Origin: Actinacidiphila acidipaludis | GTDB lineage: Bacteria; Actinomycetota; Actinomycetes; Streptomycetales; Streptomycetaceae | Assembly: GCF_019890725.1 (NCBI RefSeq) | Contig: NZ_JAINZZ010000027.1 | Span: 29,062 to 93,061 of the forward strand | DNA: 64,000 bases | Direction: 5' to 3' | Shown here: in pieces, positions 8,608-16,564 of the stretch | Layout of the letters: the number at the start of each line of letters is the position of its first letter | Position numbering within the stretch: position 1 is the stretch's first letter | The notes under the pieces: model-generated | What the model was told of the DNA's origin: nothing | Databases searched by the model: none | The model's input: the letters and a program-made list of their open reading frames with translations, nothing else | Program-made: the position numbers and the translations under genes

Positions 8608-10205
8608 CCGCCGACCTGCTCGTCGACAGCGCCCCGGCGCTGGTCATGGTCGTCGACGACAACCCGACCAACCGCTATGTCCTCGGCACCTACCTGCGAC
8701 GGGCCGGCCACCAGGTGGTCGAGGCCGAGGACGGCGCAGGAGCGCTCGCCCTGCTGCGGGACCTGCCCGAGCTCCCCGAGACCGCCGTGGTCGACGTGCG
8801 GCTGCCGGACATGACCGGCTTCGAGGTGTGCGAGGCCATCAAGTCCGAGCCCCGCACCGCCGCGCTGCCTGTGATCCACGTGTCCGCCTCCGCGATCAGC
8901 GTCACCGACCGCGCCCAGGGGCTCAACCGCGGTGCCGACGCCTACCTCACCGAACCCGTGGCCCCCAACGAGCTCATCGCCACGGTCGCCGCCGCCCTGC
9001 GGTACGCCCGGGCCCGGCAGCGGGCGGAGACGCTGGCCGCCCGGCTGAGCGAACTCAACCGCTCCACCATGGACTTCTACCGGGCCGAGAACGCCGCCGA
9101 ACTGGCGGTCAGGACCGCGCTGGGGGCCACACGCATCTACGGCGCCCCCGCGGCCGTCGTGGTGCGCACCGCCGAGGACCGCCCGGTCCACGTCCACAGC
9201 ACCGGCGACGGCGAGACGACGACCCTAGCCGCCGACCCGTCCGAGCGGTTCGTCCGGCGCTTCCTGCGCAGGCCGAGTCAAGGCGGCGCACTGGTCAGGC
9301 TCGAGCTCGTCCCCGCCGACCAGGCACCGCTGCCGGGACTGCCGGCCGACCCCGGCGGCACCGTGGCCGTCGCCTCGGCGCAGGTGAAGGGGGCCGGCTC
9401 CGCCGCGTGCGTGGTCCTGCCGCGCTCCGCGCTCAACGGCGACGGCGACGTGCTGACCCAGCTCGCCCACGCCTGCGCGCTGTCGCTGGAGGCGCTGCGC
9501 TCCTACCGCCAGGAGCACACCCTCGCGCTGACCCTCCAGCGCACCTTCCTGCCCGTTTCCCTGCCGCAGACGCCGCTCGCCGACCTGGCCGTCCGCTACC
9601 TGCCGGCCAGCAGGACCGCCGAGATCGGGGGCGACTTCTACGAGGCTTTGGCGGTGCCGGACGGCCTGCTGCTCGCCGTCGGCGACGTCGCCGGGCACTC
9701 CCTGGACGCCGCCGTGGTCATGGGCGAGCTGCGGCACGCCCTGCGCGCCTACGCCCTGGAAGGGCACGGCCCCGACGAGATCCTCACCCGCCTGGACACC
9801 CTGCTGCACCACGTGGACGCCACGATGGGGGCGACTTTGTGCATCGCGCTGCTGCGCACGGACAGCGGCAGTCTGCACATCGCCAACGCGGGACACCTGC
9901 CGCCGCTGCTGCGGGACCCCGACGGCACCACCCGGTACGTCCTCCGGCACGGCCCCATGCTCGGCCTGCGAGTGCCCCATCCACCGGCGGAGCGCGTCGA
10001 GGTCCGCCCGGGCACGCAGATCGTCATGATCACCGACGGCCTGGTGGAGCGGCGCGGATCCGACCTGGACAGCGAACTGACGAGGATGGCCGAGGTGCTC
10101 GCCGAGGGGCCGGAGGACGTGGAGGCGGTCTGCGAACTGATACTCCGCCACTTCCCCCCGGACGGCGGGGACGACGTGGCGCTGATGACCGCACGGATCA
10201 CCTGA
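8604..10205 (+). CDS. Response regulator with PP2C (SpoIIE-type) output
   Basis: 533 residues. The N-terminal receiver domain has acidic pocket VVDDN, D64 as phosphoacceptor (VVDVRLPDM) and a threonine/alanine switch region; the usual lysine of the KP motif is replaced (YLTEP). A middle GAF-like segment (~150-320) leads to a C-terminal PP2C domain (~325-530) with GGDFYEA, GDVAGHSLDAA, NAGHLPPLL, TDGLVERR and GGDDVALM. It is the last gene of the coupled operon (ATGA overlap at 8604), so the likely chain is stressosome, then hybrid kinase, then this phosphatase, then a STAS antagonist. The divergent STAS gene is one possible substrate. Confidence 0.92.
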   Translation: MTADLLVDSAPALVMVVDDNPTNRYVLGTYLRRAGHQVVEAEDGAGALALLRDLPELPETAVVDVRLPDMTGFEVCEAIKSEPRTAALPVIHVSASAISVTDRAQGLNRGADAYLTEPVAPNELIATVAAALRYARARQRAETLAARLSELNRSTMDFYRAENAAELAVRTALGATRIYGAPAAVVVRTAEDRPVHVHSTGDGETTTLAADPSERFVRRFLRRPSQGGALVRLELVPADQAPLPGLPADPGGTVAVASAQVKGAGSAACVVLPRSALNGDGDVLTQLAHACALSLEALRSYRQEHTLALTLQRTFLPVSLPQTPLADLAVRYLPASRTAEIGGDFYEALAVPDGLLLAVGDVAGHSLDAAVVMGELRHALRAYALEGHGPDEILTRLDTLLHHVDATMGATLCIALLRTDSGSLHIANAGHLPPLLRDPDGTTRYVLRHGPMLGLRVPHPPAERVEVRPGTQIVMITDGLVERRGSDLDSELTRMAEVLAEGPEDVEAVCELILRHFPPDGGDDVALMTARIT

Positions 10206-10357
10206 CGGCCACGGTCCTGCCGGATCATCCGGAACCAGCGCCATCCTGACGGGTGTTCGGTCCTCTCCGCTGCGGAAACGCCCGGCCGCCGCCGAAAGCG
10301 CATTCCCGTGCGTGTCACGACGCATCCCGGGAAAACGCTCCTTGGAGGTTGATTGAC

Positions 10358-10528
10358 ATGGGACCCTTGCTTCTTGTTCTGCTTCTCGCCCTGGTTCTTT
10401 TCGGCGCGGGATTCGCGGTGAACCTGCTCTGGTGGGCCGCCGTCATCGTGCTGGCCGTGTGGCTGCTCGGCTTCGTCATGCGCGGCACCGGTACGGGCGG
10501 TGGCCGCGGACGCTGGTACCGCTGGTAG
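10358..10528 (+). CDS. Small hydrophobic membrane protein (stress-type)
   Basis: 56 residues: two hydrophobic helices (~3-22 and ~24-42) and a short Gly/Arg tail ending RGRWYRW. It resembles the small hydrophobic proteins (lmo0937/DUF5670-like) commonly in general-stress regulons. GGAGG ends 9 nt before the ATG. It follows the stress-signalling operon by 152 bp and precedes csbD, consistent with a stress-induced pair, but I could not find a convincing SigB-type promoter. Confidence 0.75.
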   Translation: MGPLLLVLLLALVLFGAGFAVNLLWWAAVIVLAVWLLGFVMRGTGTGGGRGRWYRW

Positions 10529-10698
10529 CCGGCGCCCCGTCCGGCCCGCCGCCGCGGACGCCGATTGCGGTACGCGGGGCGATGTACACCGAATGGCGGA
10601 AGAAATGCGTAAGTCCCGCGGAAGCGGAAAGGCGCATTCCACGAACGAGGCGGGCGTATTTCTTCCCGCCGTCCGCATCGCATTGCGAGGAGGAGACG

Positions 10699-10890
10699 AT
10701 GGGCACCGGCGACAAGAGCGCTGCGAAGACCGACGTGGCGGCCGGCAAGGCCAAGGAGGCCGTCGGAAACGCGGTCGGCAACGAGCGTCTGCAGGCCGAG
10801 GGACGCGGCGACCAGGCCAAGGGCCACGTCCGTGAGGCCGCGCAGAAGGCGAAGGACGCGGCGAAGGACGTCGCGCACCGCAAGGACTGA
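10699..10890 (+). CDS. CsbD family stress protein
   Basis: 63 residues, highly charged and Ala/Lys-rich, with the CsbD pattern KAKEAVGNAVGNERLQAEG followed by GDQAKGHVREAAQKAKDAAKD. CsbD proteins are small SigB-controlled stress proteins without a defined biochemical role. The ATG at 10699 is preceded by GAGGAGGAG; codons upstream of it do not match the family. It ends 38 bp before a strong bidirectional hairpin. Confidence 0.9.
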   Translation: MGTGDKSAAKTDVAAGKAKEAVGNAVGNERLQAEGRGDQAKGHVREAAQKAKDAAKDVAHRKD

Positions 10891-10928
10891 CACCGGTCAC
10901 TCCGATCGGCCACTCCGATCGGTCACAC

Positions 10929-10969
10929 CGGCCCGGGGCCCGCGCCACCACGGCGCGGGCCCCGGGCCG
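10929..10969. terminator. Bidirectional terminator-like hairpin between csbD and rskA
   Basis: Perfect 18-bp arms CGGCCCGGGGCCCGCGCC (10929-10946) and its complement (10952-10969) with a 5-base loop. It lies between convergent genes, as expected for an actinobacterial U-less terminator. Two direct copies of CACTCCGATCGG stand just before it. Confidence 0.8.
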
Positions 10970-11022
10970 TGGTGGCCGTGCGGATCGCGCACCGCCGGGC
11001 CGCGTGGACATCAGAGTGGTCA

Positions 11023-11772
11023 TCAGACGGGCAGCACCACCAGGGGCGCGCCGGTGGGAGCGGGCGATCCGCCGTGCGGCTCCGCCGTGATCCCGACGCC
11101 GTCCGCGCCGGTCGGCGCCCCGGCCAGCACCGCGGCACCCGCGGTGCGCCCCGGCTCCACCAGGCCCGCGGGGACCATCGTGCCGCCGTGGCTGTACCAG
11201 AGCTCGTAGACGCGTGATCCGGACAGCGCCGGCAGGTCGTGGAAGAGCACCGCCGCCCGCCCCAGGCTCCGGGAGGCGACCACGGTGGCCGTGCCGCCGC
11301 CCTTGAGCGCGCCCGTGTGGAGCGTCGCGTCGGGCGCGGACGTCAGGGCGCTCAGCTCCGCGGCCTGCTGCTCGGCGCGGACGCTCCGCCGGTGCTGGAC
11401 GTCCGCCCGGTGCTGCGCGTCGACGGCGACACCGGTGGCGATCCCCGCGATCACCAGGCACGCCGCCGCGGCCAGGTGCGGCAGCCGCCGCGCCGGCCCC
11501 CGCCGGGCGGCCGGGTGCAGCGGGACGACCGCCACCTCCGGAGGGAGCTGTCGCACCTCGGGCAGCGACGCCATCACCCGCTCGCGCAGTCCGTCGGGCG
11601 GGACCTCCGCCACCGCCAGTGCCAGGCGGGCCGCGGTCTCGGAGAGCTCCCGGACCTCCTGGGCGCACGCCTCGCACTCCGCCATGTGCCGGCGGAACGC
11701 CTCGGCCTCCGGCCCGGACAGCGCGCCGACCGCGTAGGCGCCGGTCAGCGTGTGCAGGTCGACCGTCGTCAT
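11023..11772 (-). CDS. rskA: Anti-sigma-K factor RskA
   Basis: 249 residues. The N-terminal zinc-type anti-sigma domain has H-x3-C-x2-C (HMAECEACAQE, ~30-40) after the conserved LTGAYAVGAL helix. One membrane helix (LAAAACLVIAGIATGVAV, ~107-125) separates it from an extracytoplasmic RskA domain (~140-249) with LPALSGSRVYELWY. It would hold SigK at the membrane until proteolysis. The ATG at 11772 overlaps the sigK stop by 4 bases. This is the standard sigK-rskA arrangement. Confidence 0.93.
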   Translation of the reverse strand: MTTVDLHTLTGAYAVGALSGPEAEAFRRHMAECEACAQEVRELSETAARLALAVAEVPPDGLRERVMASLPEVRQLPPEVAVVPLHPAARRGPARRLPHLAAAACLVIAGIATGVAVDAQHRADVQHRRSVRAEQQAAELSALTSAPDATLHTGALKGGGTATVVASRSLGRAAVLFHDLPALSGSRVYELWYSHGGTMVPAGLVEPGRTAGAAVLAGAPTGADGVGITAEPHGGSPAPTGAPLVVLPV

Positions 11773-12359
11773 GAGCTCACCCCCAGGCAGTCGCGGAGCC
11801 GGATCAGGCCGTCCCGCAGCCGTGTCTTGACCGTGCCCAGTGCCACGCCGAGGACCTCGGCCGTCTCCTGGTACGTGTAGCCGCGGTAGTAGGCCAGCGT
11901 GACCGACTCGTGCTGGAGTTCGGTCAGTTGCCGCAGGCAGCGGCGCACCTGTTCGCGTTCCAGCCGGCGTTCGACCTGCTCGCTCACCTCGTCGAACGCG
12001 GGGCTGTGGTCCCGCACCCCGGCGCGCACCTCGCGGTCGGCACTGGCCTGGGCCGAGCGCACCCGGTCCACGGCCCGGCGGTGGGCCAATGTCATGATCC
12101 ACGCCATGGCGCTGCCCTGCCGGGCGTCGAACCGGGAGGCGCACCGCCACACCTCGATCAGCACCTCCTGCGCGACCTCCTCGGACTGCGCGGGATTCCT
12201 CACCACCCGCCGCGCCAGGCCCAGTACGGACCCGGCGACGGCGGTGTAGAGGGTGTCGAACGCCTCGCGGTCACCCCGCGAGATGCGTTCGAGCAGCGAC
12301 TCCAGCGCTCCCGGCAACGGCTGCGCGGGCGCTGGGCCGCCCTGTGCTGCGGCACGCAT
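11769..12359 (-). CDS. sigK: ECF RNA polymerase sigma factor SigK
   Basis: 196 residues with sigma-70 region 2 (LLERISRGDREAFDTLY, EEVAQEVLIEVWR, AWIMTLAHRRAVDRVRS) and region 4 (LTELQHESVTLAYYRGYTYQETAEVLGV, GTVKTRLRDGLIRL). It fits the SigK/ECF19-like group that pairs with RskA. Start ATG 12359 has AGGAGGTG 4-11 nt upstream; the frame stays open further back without family similarity. The upstream gap holds a candidate SigK-type promoter, consistent with autoregulation. Confidence 0.93.
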   Translation of the reverse strand: MRAAAQGGPAPAQPLPGALESLLERISRGDREAFDTLYTAVAGSVLGLARRVVRNPAQSEEVAQEVLIEVWRCASRFDARQGSAMAWIMTLAHRRAVDRVRSAQASADREVRAGVRDHSPAFDEVSEQVERRLEREQVRRCLRQLTELQHESVTLAYYRGYTYQETAEVLGVALGTVKTRLRDGLIRLRDCLGVSS

Positions 12360-12393
12360 GGACACCTCCTGGATGGCACGGCACTTGCCCGTT

Positions 12394-12421
12394 CTTCGGT
12401 GCCGTGCGGCACGGGGATTGG
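12394..12421 (-). promoter_or_regulatory. Candidate SigK-dependent promoter of sigK
   Basis: On the minus strand CCAATC (12421-12416), a 16-base spacer and CCGAAG (12399-12394), 34 bases before the sigK ATG. The same -35 box and spacing recur before the molybdopterin oxidoreductase gene, and the elements resemble the mycobacterial SigK consensus as I remember it (CCATCC...CCGAAT). Autoregulation is inferred. Confidence 0.6.
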
Positions 12422-12445
12422 TCCCGTCGCGCCAGTATTCCGTGG

Positions 12446-13105
12446 CTACTTCGGCGGCATGAGCACGGTGTCGATGATCTGCACCGTCGCGTTGGCCGTG
12501 GTCACGTTGCCGCACACGACGTTCGCCGCGCCGTTGACCTTGTAGGACTCGCCGGAGCCCGAGGTGGTCAGCGTGCCCTTCTCCAGGGTGGTGTAGGTGC
12601 CGTGGGCCAGCCCGTCCGGCGCCTTCACCGGCTGCCCGACCACGTGGTACGTGAGGATCTTCGTCAGCATCGCCTTGTCGGCCAGCACCTTGTCGAGGGT
12701 GGCCTTGGGAATCTTGGCGAAGGCGTCGTCGGTCGGCGCGAAGACGGTGATGTTCTGCGCGTTGTTCAGGGTGTCCACCAGACCGGCCTTCTTGACCGCG
12801 GCGACGAGCGTGGACAGCGCGGGGTTGTTGGACGCGGCGGTGGCCACCGGGTCCTTGGACATGCCGTCGAAGCTGCCGGCCCCGTTCTTGGGGACCGACG
12901 CGCAGCCCGGACCGAACGGCTGGTCCATGGCGCTCGCCGTCGAGGTGGGCATGGAACTGGTGCTGGGGGCCGCGGGTGCGGCGGCGCTGGAGGGCGTGGA
13001 GTCGGCGGAGGACTTCTTGTCACTGCCGGAGCACGCGCTCAGCGCGAGCGGGAGGACGGCTGCGGCGGCCACGGCGACGCCGAGGCGGCGGGCACGGAAG
13101 GTCAT
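12446..13105 (-). CDS. Secreted fasciclin (FAS1) domain lipoprotein
   Basis: 219 residues. A signal peptide with lipobox LSAC (C25) is followed by a Ser/Ala/Pro linker and one FAS1 domain (~85-218; NITVFAPTDDAFAKIP, LTYHVVGQPV, VCGNVTTANATVQIIDTVLMPP). It corresponds to the MPT70/MPT83 proteins that are the main SigK targets in mycobacteria. An anchored adhesion-type or partner role on the outer membrane face is likely; its exact function is unknown. GGAG precedes the ATG. Upstream there is a CCGAAC box, but only a weak -35. Confidence 0.92.
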   Translation of the reverse strand: MTFRARRLGVAVAAAAVLPLALSACSGSDKKSSADSTPSSAAAPAAPSTSSMPTSTASAMDQPFGPGCASVPKNGAGSFDGMSKDPVATAASNNPALSTLVAAVKKAGLVDTLNNAQNITVFAPTDDAFAKIPKATLDKVLADKAMLTKILTYHVVGQPVKAPDGLAHGTYTTLEKGTLTTSGSGESYKVNGAANVVCGNVTTANATVQIIDTVLMPPK

Positions 13106-13137
13106 GATCTGTTCTCCTGAAGCAAGGGGGTGGGTGT

Positions 13138-13166
13138 GTTCGGTCGGATGTGCTGGTCGGGGGAGG
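13138..13166 (-). promoter_or_regulatory. Weak SigK-like promoter candidate before the fasciclin gene
   Basis: Minus-strand CCGAAC (13143-13138) matches the -10 box seen at sigK, and CCTCCC lies 17 bases upstream (13166-13161). The -35 agreement is poor, so this is only a candidate. Confidence 0.25.
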
Positions 13167-13186
13167 CGGGCACTGCCCGGCCTGGG

Positions 13187-14893
13187 TCAGGTCACGGTGA
13201 CCACCACCGAGTGCCAGCCGGTCGCACCGTCCGGGACGGTCCCGGCGCGCCGTTCCGTCTGGGTCGCCCCGGTTCGGTCGGTGGCGCGGACCTCGAGCGT
13301 GTGACCGCCCGCGGTCGCGTCCCAGTCCCACTGCCACTGCCGCCAGGTGTCGGTCGTGTCCTCGGCGGCCAGCGACGCGGTGTGCCAGGGGCCGCCGTCG
13401 ACGCGCACCTCCACCCGGTCGATGCCGCGGTGCTGGGCCCACGCCACTCCGGCGACCGGGACCCGCCCGGCCTTCGGGGTGGCGAAGGGCCTGGGCGTGT
13501 CGATCCGCGACGCGGTCTTGATCGGCGCCTCTCGGGACCAGCCGCGCCGTACCCAGTAGGCGTCGTAGGCGTCGAACGTCGTGAGCTCCAGGTCCCGGAG
13601 CCACTTGCACGCTGACACGTAGCCGTAGAGGCCCGGGACGACGACCCGGACGGGGAAGCCGTGCGTGAACGGCAGCGGCTGCCCGTTCATGCCCAGCGCG
13701 AGCATCGCGTCGCGGCCGTCGAGCACGGTCTCCACCGGCGTGCCGATCGTCATGCCGTCGACCGAGCGGGCCACGAGCTGGTCGGCGGGGCCGCCGCCGG
13801 AGGGCGGTCGCACGCCCGCCTCCCGCAGCAGGCCGGCCAGCGGCACGCCGATCCACCGCGCGTTTCCCGCGTACGGGCCGCCCACCTGGTTGGAGACGCA
13901 GGTCAGCGTGATGTCACGCTCGATCAGGTCCTGGCGCAGCAGGTCGTCGTAGGTGTAGACGACATCGCGCCGCATCCCCAGGCCGTGCAGGCGCAGGCGC
14001 CACGTGCCCGCGTCGATCCTCGGGACGACCAGAGCCGTGTCGACCCGGTAGAAGCGGTCGGTGGACGTCATGAACGGGCTCAGCCCCGGTGTGCCGAACG
14101 CGGAGCCGCGTGGCACGGCGTCGGCCGGGGACGCGGGCCTGGGCAGCGCGATCGCCTGCCGTGACGCGGCGGCGGCCGCGCCGCGCCGGTCGCCCAGCAC
14201 ACGCCCCAGCACCCCGGCGCCGGCGGAGGCGGCGGCCGTGGCCGCGGCGGCCGCGACGAAGCCACGGCGGTCGAACGCGGGGTTGTCTCCCGAGACGCCG
14301 TCGGCATCGGGACGATCCTGTGCGGGGCGGGCTTCCGCCCGGTGGCCCGCCGGGGTGCCGTCGCCCGGCGCCCGCGCCGGGGCGAGGCGGGCGGAGAGCA
14401 GCCACAGGGCCGCGGCGCCGGCGAGCGCACCCACCGCCGACGGCAGCACGTCCGCGCCGTGACGGTCCGGGCGGCTGTTCGCGGCCAGCACGCCGGCGAT
14501 CCCGAAGAGCGCCACTCCGGCGACGCCGGCCCACCGGAACCTCAGTGCCACCATGCCGAGAGCGACGGCGAACAGCGCCAGGACGACGAGGATGCCCAGT
14601 TGCAGGAAGAGCTTGTCGTTCGTCCCGAAGTGCCGCACCGCGTAGTCCTTCACGGACGCCGGCGTGCGGTCGATGACGGCCCCGCCCACGGCGACGACCG
14701 GGCTCGCCTGCGGCCGGATCGCCGCCGACACCAGTTCCGCGACACCCAGGGCCGCGGCGGCCGACAGCAGTCCGGCCAGGCCGCCCAGCACCAGGCGCAG
14801 CGCGCGCCGGCCGCGTGCCGCCGAGGGCGTCCCGCGCGGCGTCAGCGCGCCCTGGGCGCCGCTGTCGTCGTCCCTGCCCGGATCATCGCTCAC
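13187..14893 (-). CDS. Membrane-anchored molybdopterin oxidoreductase (sulfite-oxidase fold)
   Basis: About 568 residues. The N-terminal ~175 residues carry four membrane helices. A twin-arginine-like FDRRGFVAAAAA segment follows (~210), then the oxidoreductase domain (~285-470) with the cofactor-binding cysteine in LTCVSNQVGG and NARWIGVPL, then a C-terminal Mo-co dimerisation domain (~470-568; GVAWAQHRGIDRVEVRVDGGPW). Substrate unknown; it may reduce or repair oxidised groups on exported proteins. GTG 14893 is chosen because an ATG 9 bases earlier lies in the -10 box and GTG sits where transcription should start, giving a leaderless mRNA. The fasciclin gene follows 81 bp downstream. Confidence 0.88.
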   Translation of the reverse strand: MSDDPGRDDDSGAQGALTPRGTPSAARGRRALRLVLGGLAGLLSAAAALGVAELVSAAIRPQASPVVAVGGAVIDRTPASVKDYAVRHFGTNDKLFLQLGILVVLALFAVALGMVALRFRWAGVAGVALFGIAGVLAANSRPDRHGADVLPSAVGALAGAAALWLLSARLAPARAPGDGTPAGHRAEARPAQDRPDADGVSGDNPAFDRRGFVAAAAATAAASAGAGVLGRVLGDRRGAAAAASRQAIALPRPASPADAVPRGSAFGTPGLSPFMTSTDRFYRVDTALVVPRIDAGTWRLRLHGLGMRRDVVYTYDDLLRQDLIERDITLTCVSNQVGGPYAGNARWIGVPLAGLLREAGVRPPSGGGPADQLVARSVDGMTIGTPVETVLDGRDAMLALGMNGQPLPFTHGFPVRVVVPGLYGYVSACKWLRDLELTTFDAYDAYWVRRGWSREAPIKTASRIDTPRPFATPKAGRVPVAGVAWAQHRGIDRVEVRVDGGPWHTASLAAEDTTDTWRQWQWDWDATAGGHTLEVRATDRTGATQTERRAGTVPDGATGWHSVVVTVT

Positions 14894-14900
14894 ACCCCGC

Positions 14901-14928
14901 ATTCGGAGTCAGGCGGCCTCCGGATTGG
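14901..14928 (-). promoter_or_regulatory. Candidate SigK-dependent promoter of the molybdopterin oxidoreductase gene
   Basis: Minus-strand CCAATC (14928-14923), 16-base spacer, CCGAAT (14906-14901). The spacing is the same as the copy before sigK. The -10 box ends 7 bases before GTG 14893, predicting a leaderless transcript. Confidence 0.65.
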
Positions 14929-15061
14929 TCACCGGGCCGCCCTACCCCCGATCGGGCGACCGCGCCGCGTCGCGTCAACCAGATGCCCAAGCCCCTGAAC
15001 CGGCACGGCGTCCGGTCGACGGCCGGAGACGTGCGGTCCTCGGGCGGGCGGTCCGGGCGGA

Positions 15062-16564
15062 TCAGGGAGCGCCGTCGTCGAAGCGCCGGTCGGTGTGCAG
15101 CACGTCGTCGAGGTCACTGAGCCGGTCCAGGCCCTGCACCGCCCGCGAGGTGCGCTGGTTGCCCGCGAGCAGGGAACGGTGGCGGTGGGTGAAGCGCCAG
15201 TATCCGGTGGTGAACGGGCAGGCCCGTTCACCGGTGCGGTCCGACGGGCGGTAGGCGCAGCCGGAGCACAGGTCGGACATCCGGTGGATGTACGCGCCGC
15301 CCGAGGTGTACGGCTTGGTGGTCATCCGGCCGCCGTCGGCGTACTGGGACATGCCGGTGACGTTGGGCAGCATCACCCAGTCGTAGGCGTCCACGAAGCT
15401 GCGGTGGAACCAGTCCGTCACCTCGCGCGGGTCCCAGCCGCGTTGCAGCGCGAAGCTGCCGAGCACCATCAGCCGCGGGATGTGGTGGGTCCAGCCGGTG
15501 TCCCGCACCTGCGCAAGGACGGTGGCCAGGCAGCGGGCGGTGACCGCTTCCGCGTCCAGGTCGGCGAACCACTCCGGCACCGGCTCGTGGTGGCGCAGGG
15601 CGTTGCTGTTCCGGTAGTCCTCGCCGAAGTACCAGTAGAGCTGCCACACGTACTCGCGCCAGCCGGCGACCTGCCGGACGAAGCCCTCGACGCTGTTCAG
15701 CGGCGCTTCGCCGGCCCGGTAGGCGTCCTCGGCGGCCGCCACGCACTCGGCCGGGTCGAGCAGACCGAGATTGAGGGAGGAGGACAGCAGGCTGTGGCTC
15801 ATCACCGGGTCGCCGGCGAGCATCGCGTCCTCGTGCGGGCCGAATCCGGCCAGCCGGTGCCCGGTGAACCGGCGCAGCGCGGCCTGGGCCTCCCGGCGGC
15901 TCGCGGGGAAGCGGCGCGGTCCGTCACGTCCGGCGAACCGGATGCCGTCCTCGCGCTCCCAGCGGTCGAGGGTGGCGCGGACCTCCTCGTCGATGTCGTT
16001 CTCCTGGGGCCGGTAGGGTGTGGGCGCGCCGAGCGTGGGTGTGTCCCTGGGCGGGGGTTCACGGTTGTCGTGGTCGTGGTTCCAGCGCCCGCCGGCCGGT
16101 TCCGCCCCGTCCATCAGCAGGTCGCGCTCCCGGCGCACCCAGCGGTAGAAGTCCTCCTGCCGCAGATGCCCGTCGTGTTCCTCCGCCCAGGCGCGGAAGG
16201 CGTCGTGCGCCAGCAGGAAGCCGCGCGCCGGCAGCACCTCCACGCGCGGCCGTGACCGGACGAAGCGGACGGCGGCGTGCGAGGTGGGGTGATGGACGGT
16301 CACGGGGTCGCGTCCGACGGCCTCGCGCAGGCCCTCGCGGTAGGTCTCCGCGTGGACGTACCGCACGCGGTCGCCGAGTTCGGCGGCCCGGTGGCGCATC
16401 GCGGAGAGCACCAGATGGGCCTTGGCGCGGTGGAACCGGCGCCTTCGGAACACCGAGCGGGCCTCGATCATCACCACGGGCGCGTCCTGGTCGACGGCGC
16501 CCGGGCCGCGGGTGAGGAAGTGCGGACCGAGCTGGTCGCCGAACAGCCAGTGCGCCGTGGTCAT
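15062..16564 (-). CDS. FeS-type photolyase/cryptochrome (FeS-BCP, PhrB-like)
   Basis: 500 residues. The start TTAHWLFGDQLGPHF and the first ~210 residues match the N-terminal domain of the photolyase-related (FeS-BCP) group. The C-terminal helical FAD domain contains VEGFVRQVAGWREYVWQLYW, NVTGMSQYADGGRMTTKPY and DLCSGCAYRPSDRTGERACPF. Three cysteines there plus the upstream one in TARCLAT are the expected [4Fe-4S] ligands. This group repairs (6-4) photoproducts or senses light using FAD, a lumazine and an FeS cluster. The ATG overlaps the stop of the PAP2-like gene (ATGA), so the two are co-expressed. Confidence 0.92.
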   Translation of the reverse strand: MTTAHWLFGDQLGPHFLTRGPGAVDQDAPVVMIEARSVFRRRRFHRAKAHLVLSAMRHRAAELGDRVRYVHAETYREGLREAVGRDPVTVHHPTSHAAVRFVRSRPRVEVLPARGFLLAHDAFRAWAEEHDGHLRQEDFYRWVRRERDLLMDGAEPAGGRWNHDHDNREPPPRDTPTLGAPTPYRPQENDIDEEVRATLDRWEREDGIRFAGRDGPRRFPASRREAQAALRRFTGHRLAGFGPHEDAMLAGDPVMSHSLLSSSLNLGLLDPAECVAAAEDAYRAGEAPLNSVEGFVRQVAGWREYVWQLYWYFGEDYRNSNALRHHEPVPEWFADLDAEAVTARCLATVLAQVRDTGWTHHIPRLMVLGSFALQRGWDPREVTDWFHRSFVDAYDWVMLPNVTGMSQYADGGRMTTKPYTSGGAYIHRMSDLCSGCAYRPSDRTGERACPFTTGYWRFTHRHRSLLAGNQRTSRAVQGLDRLSDLDDVLHTDRRFDDGAP

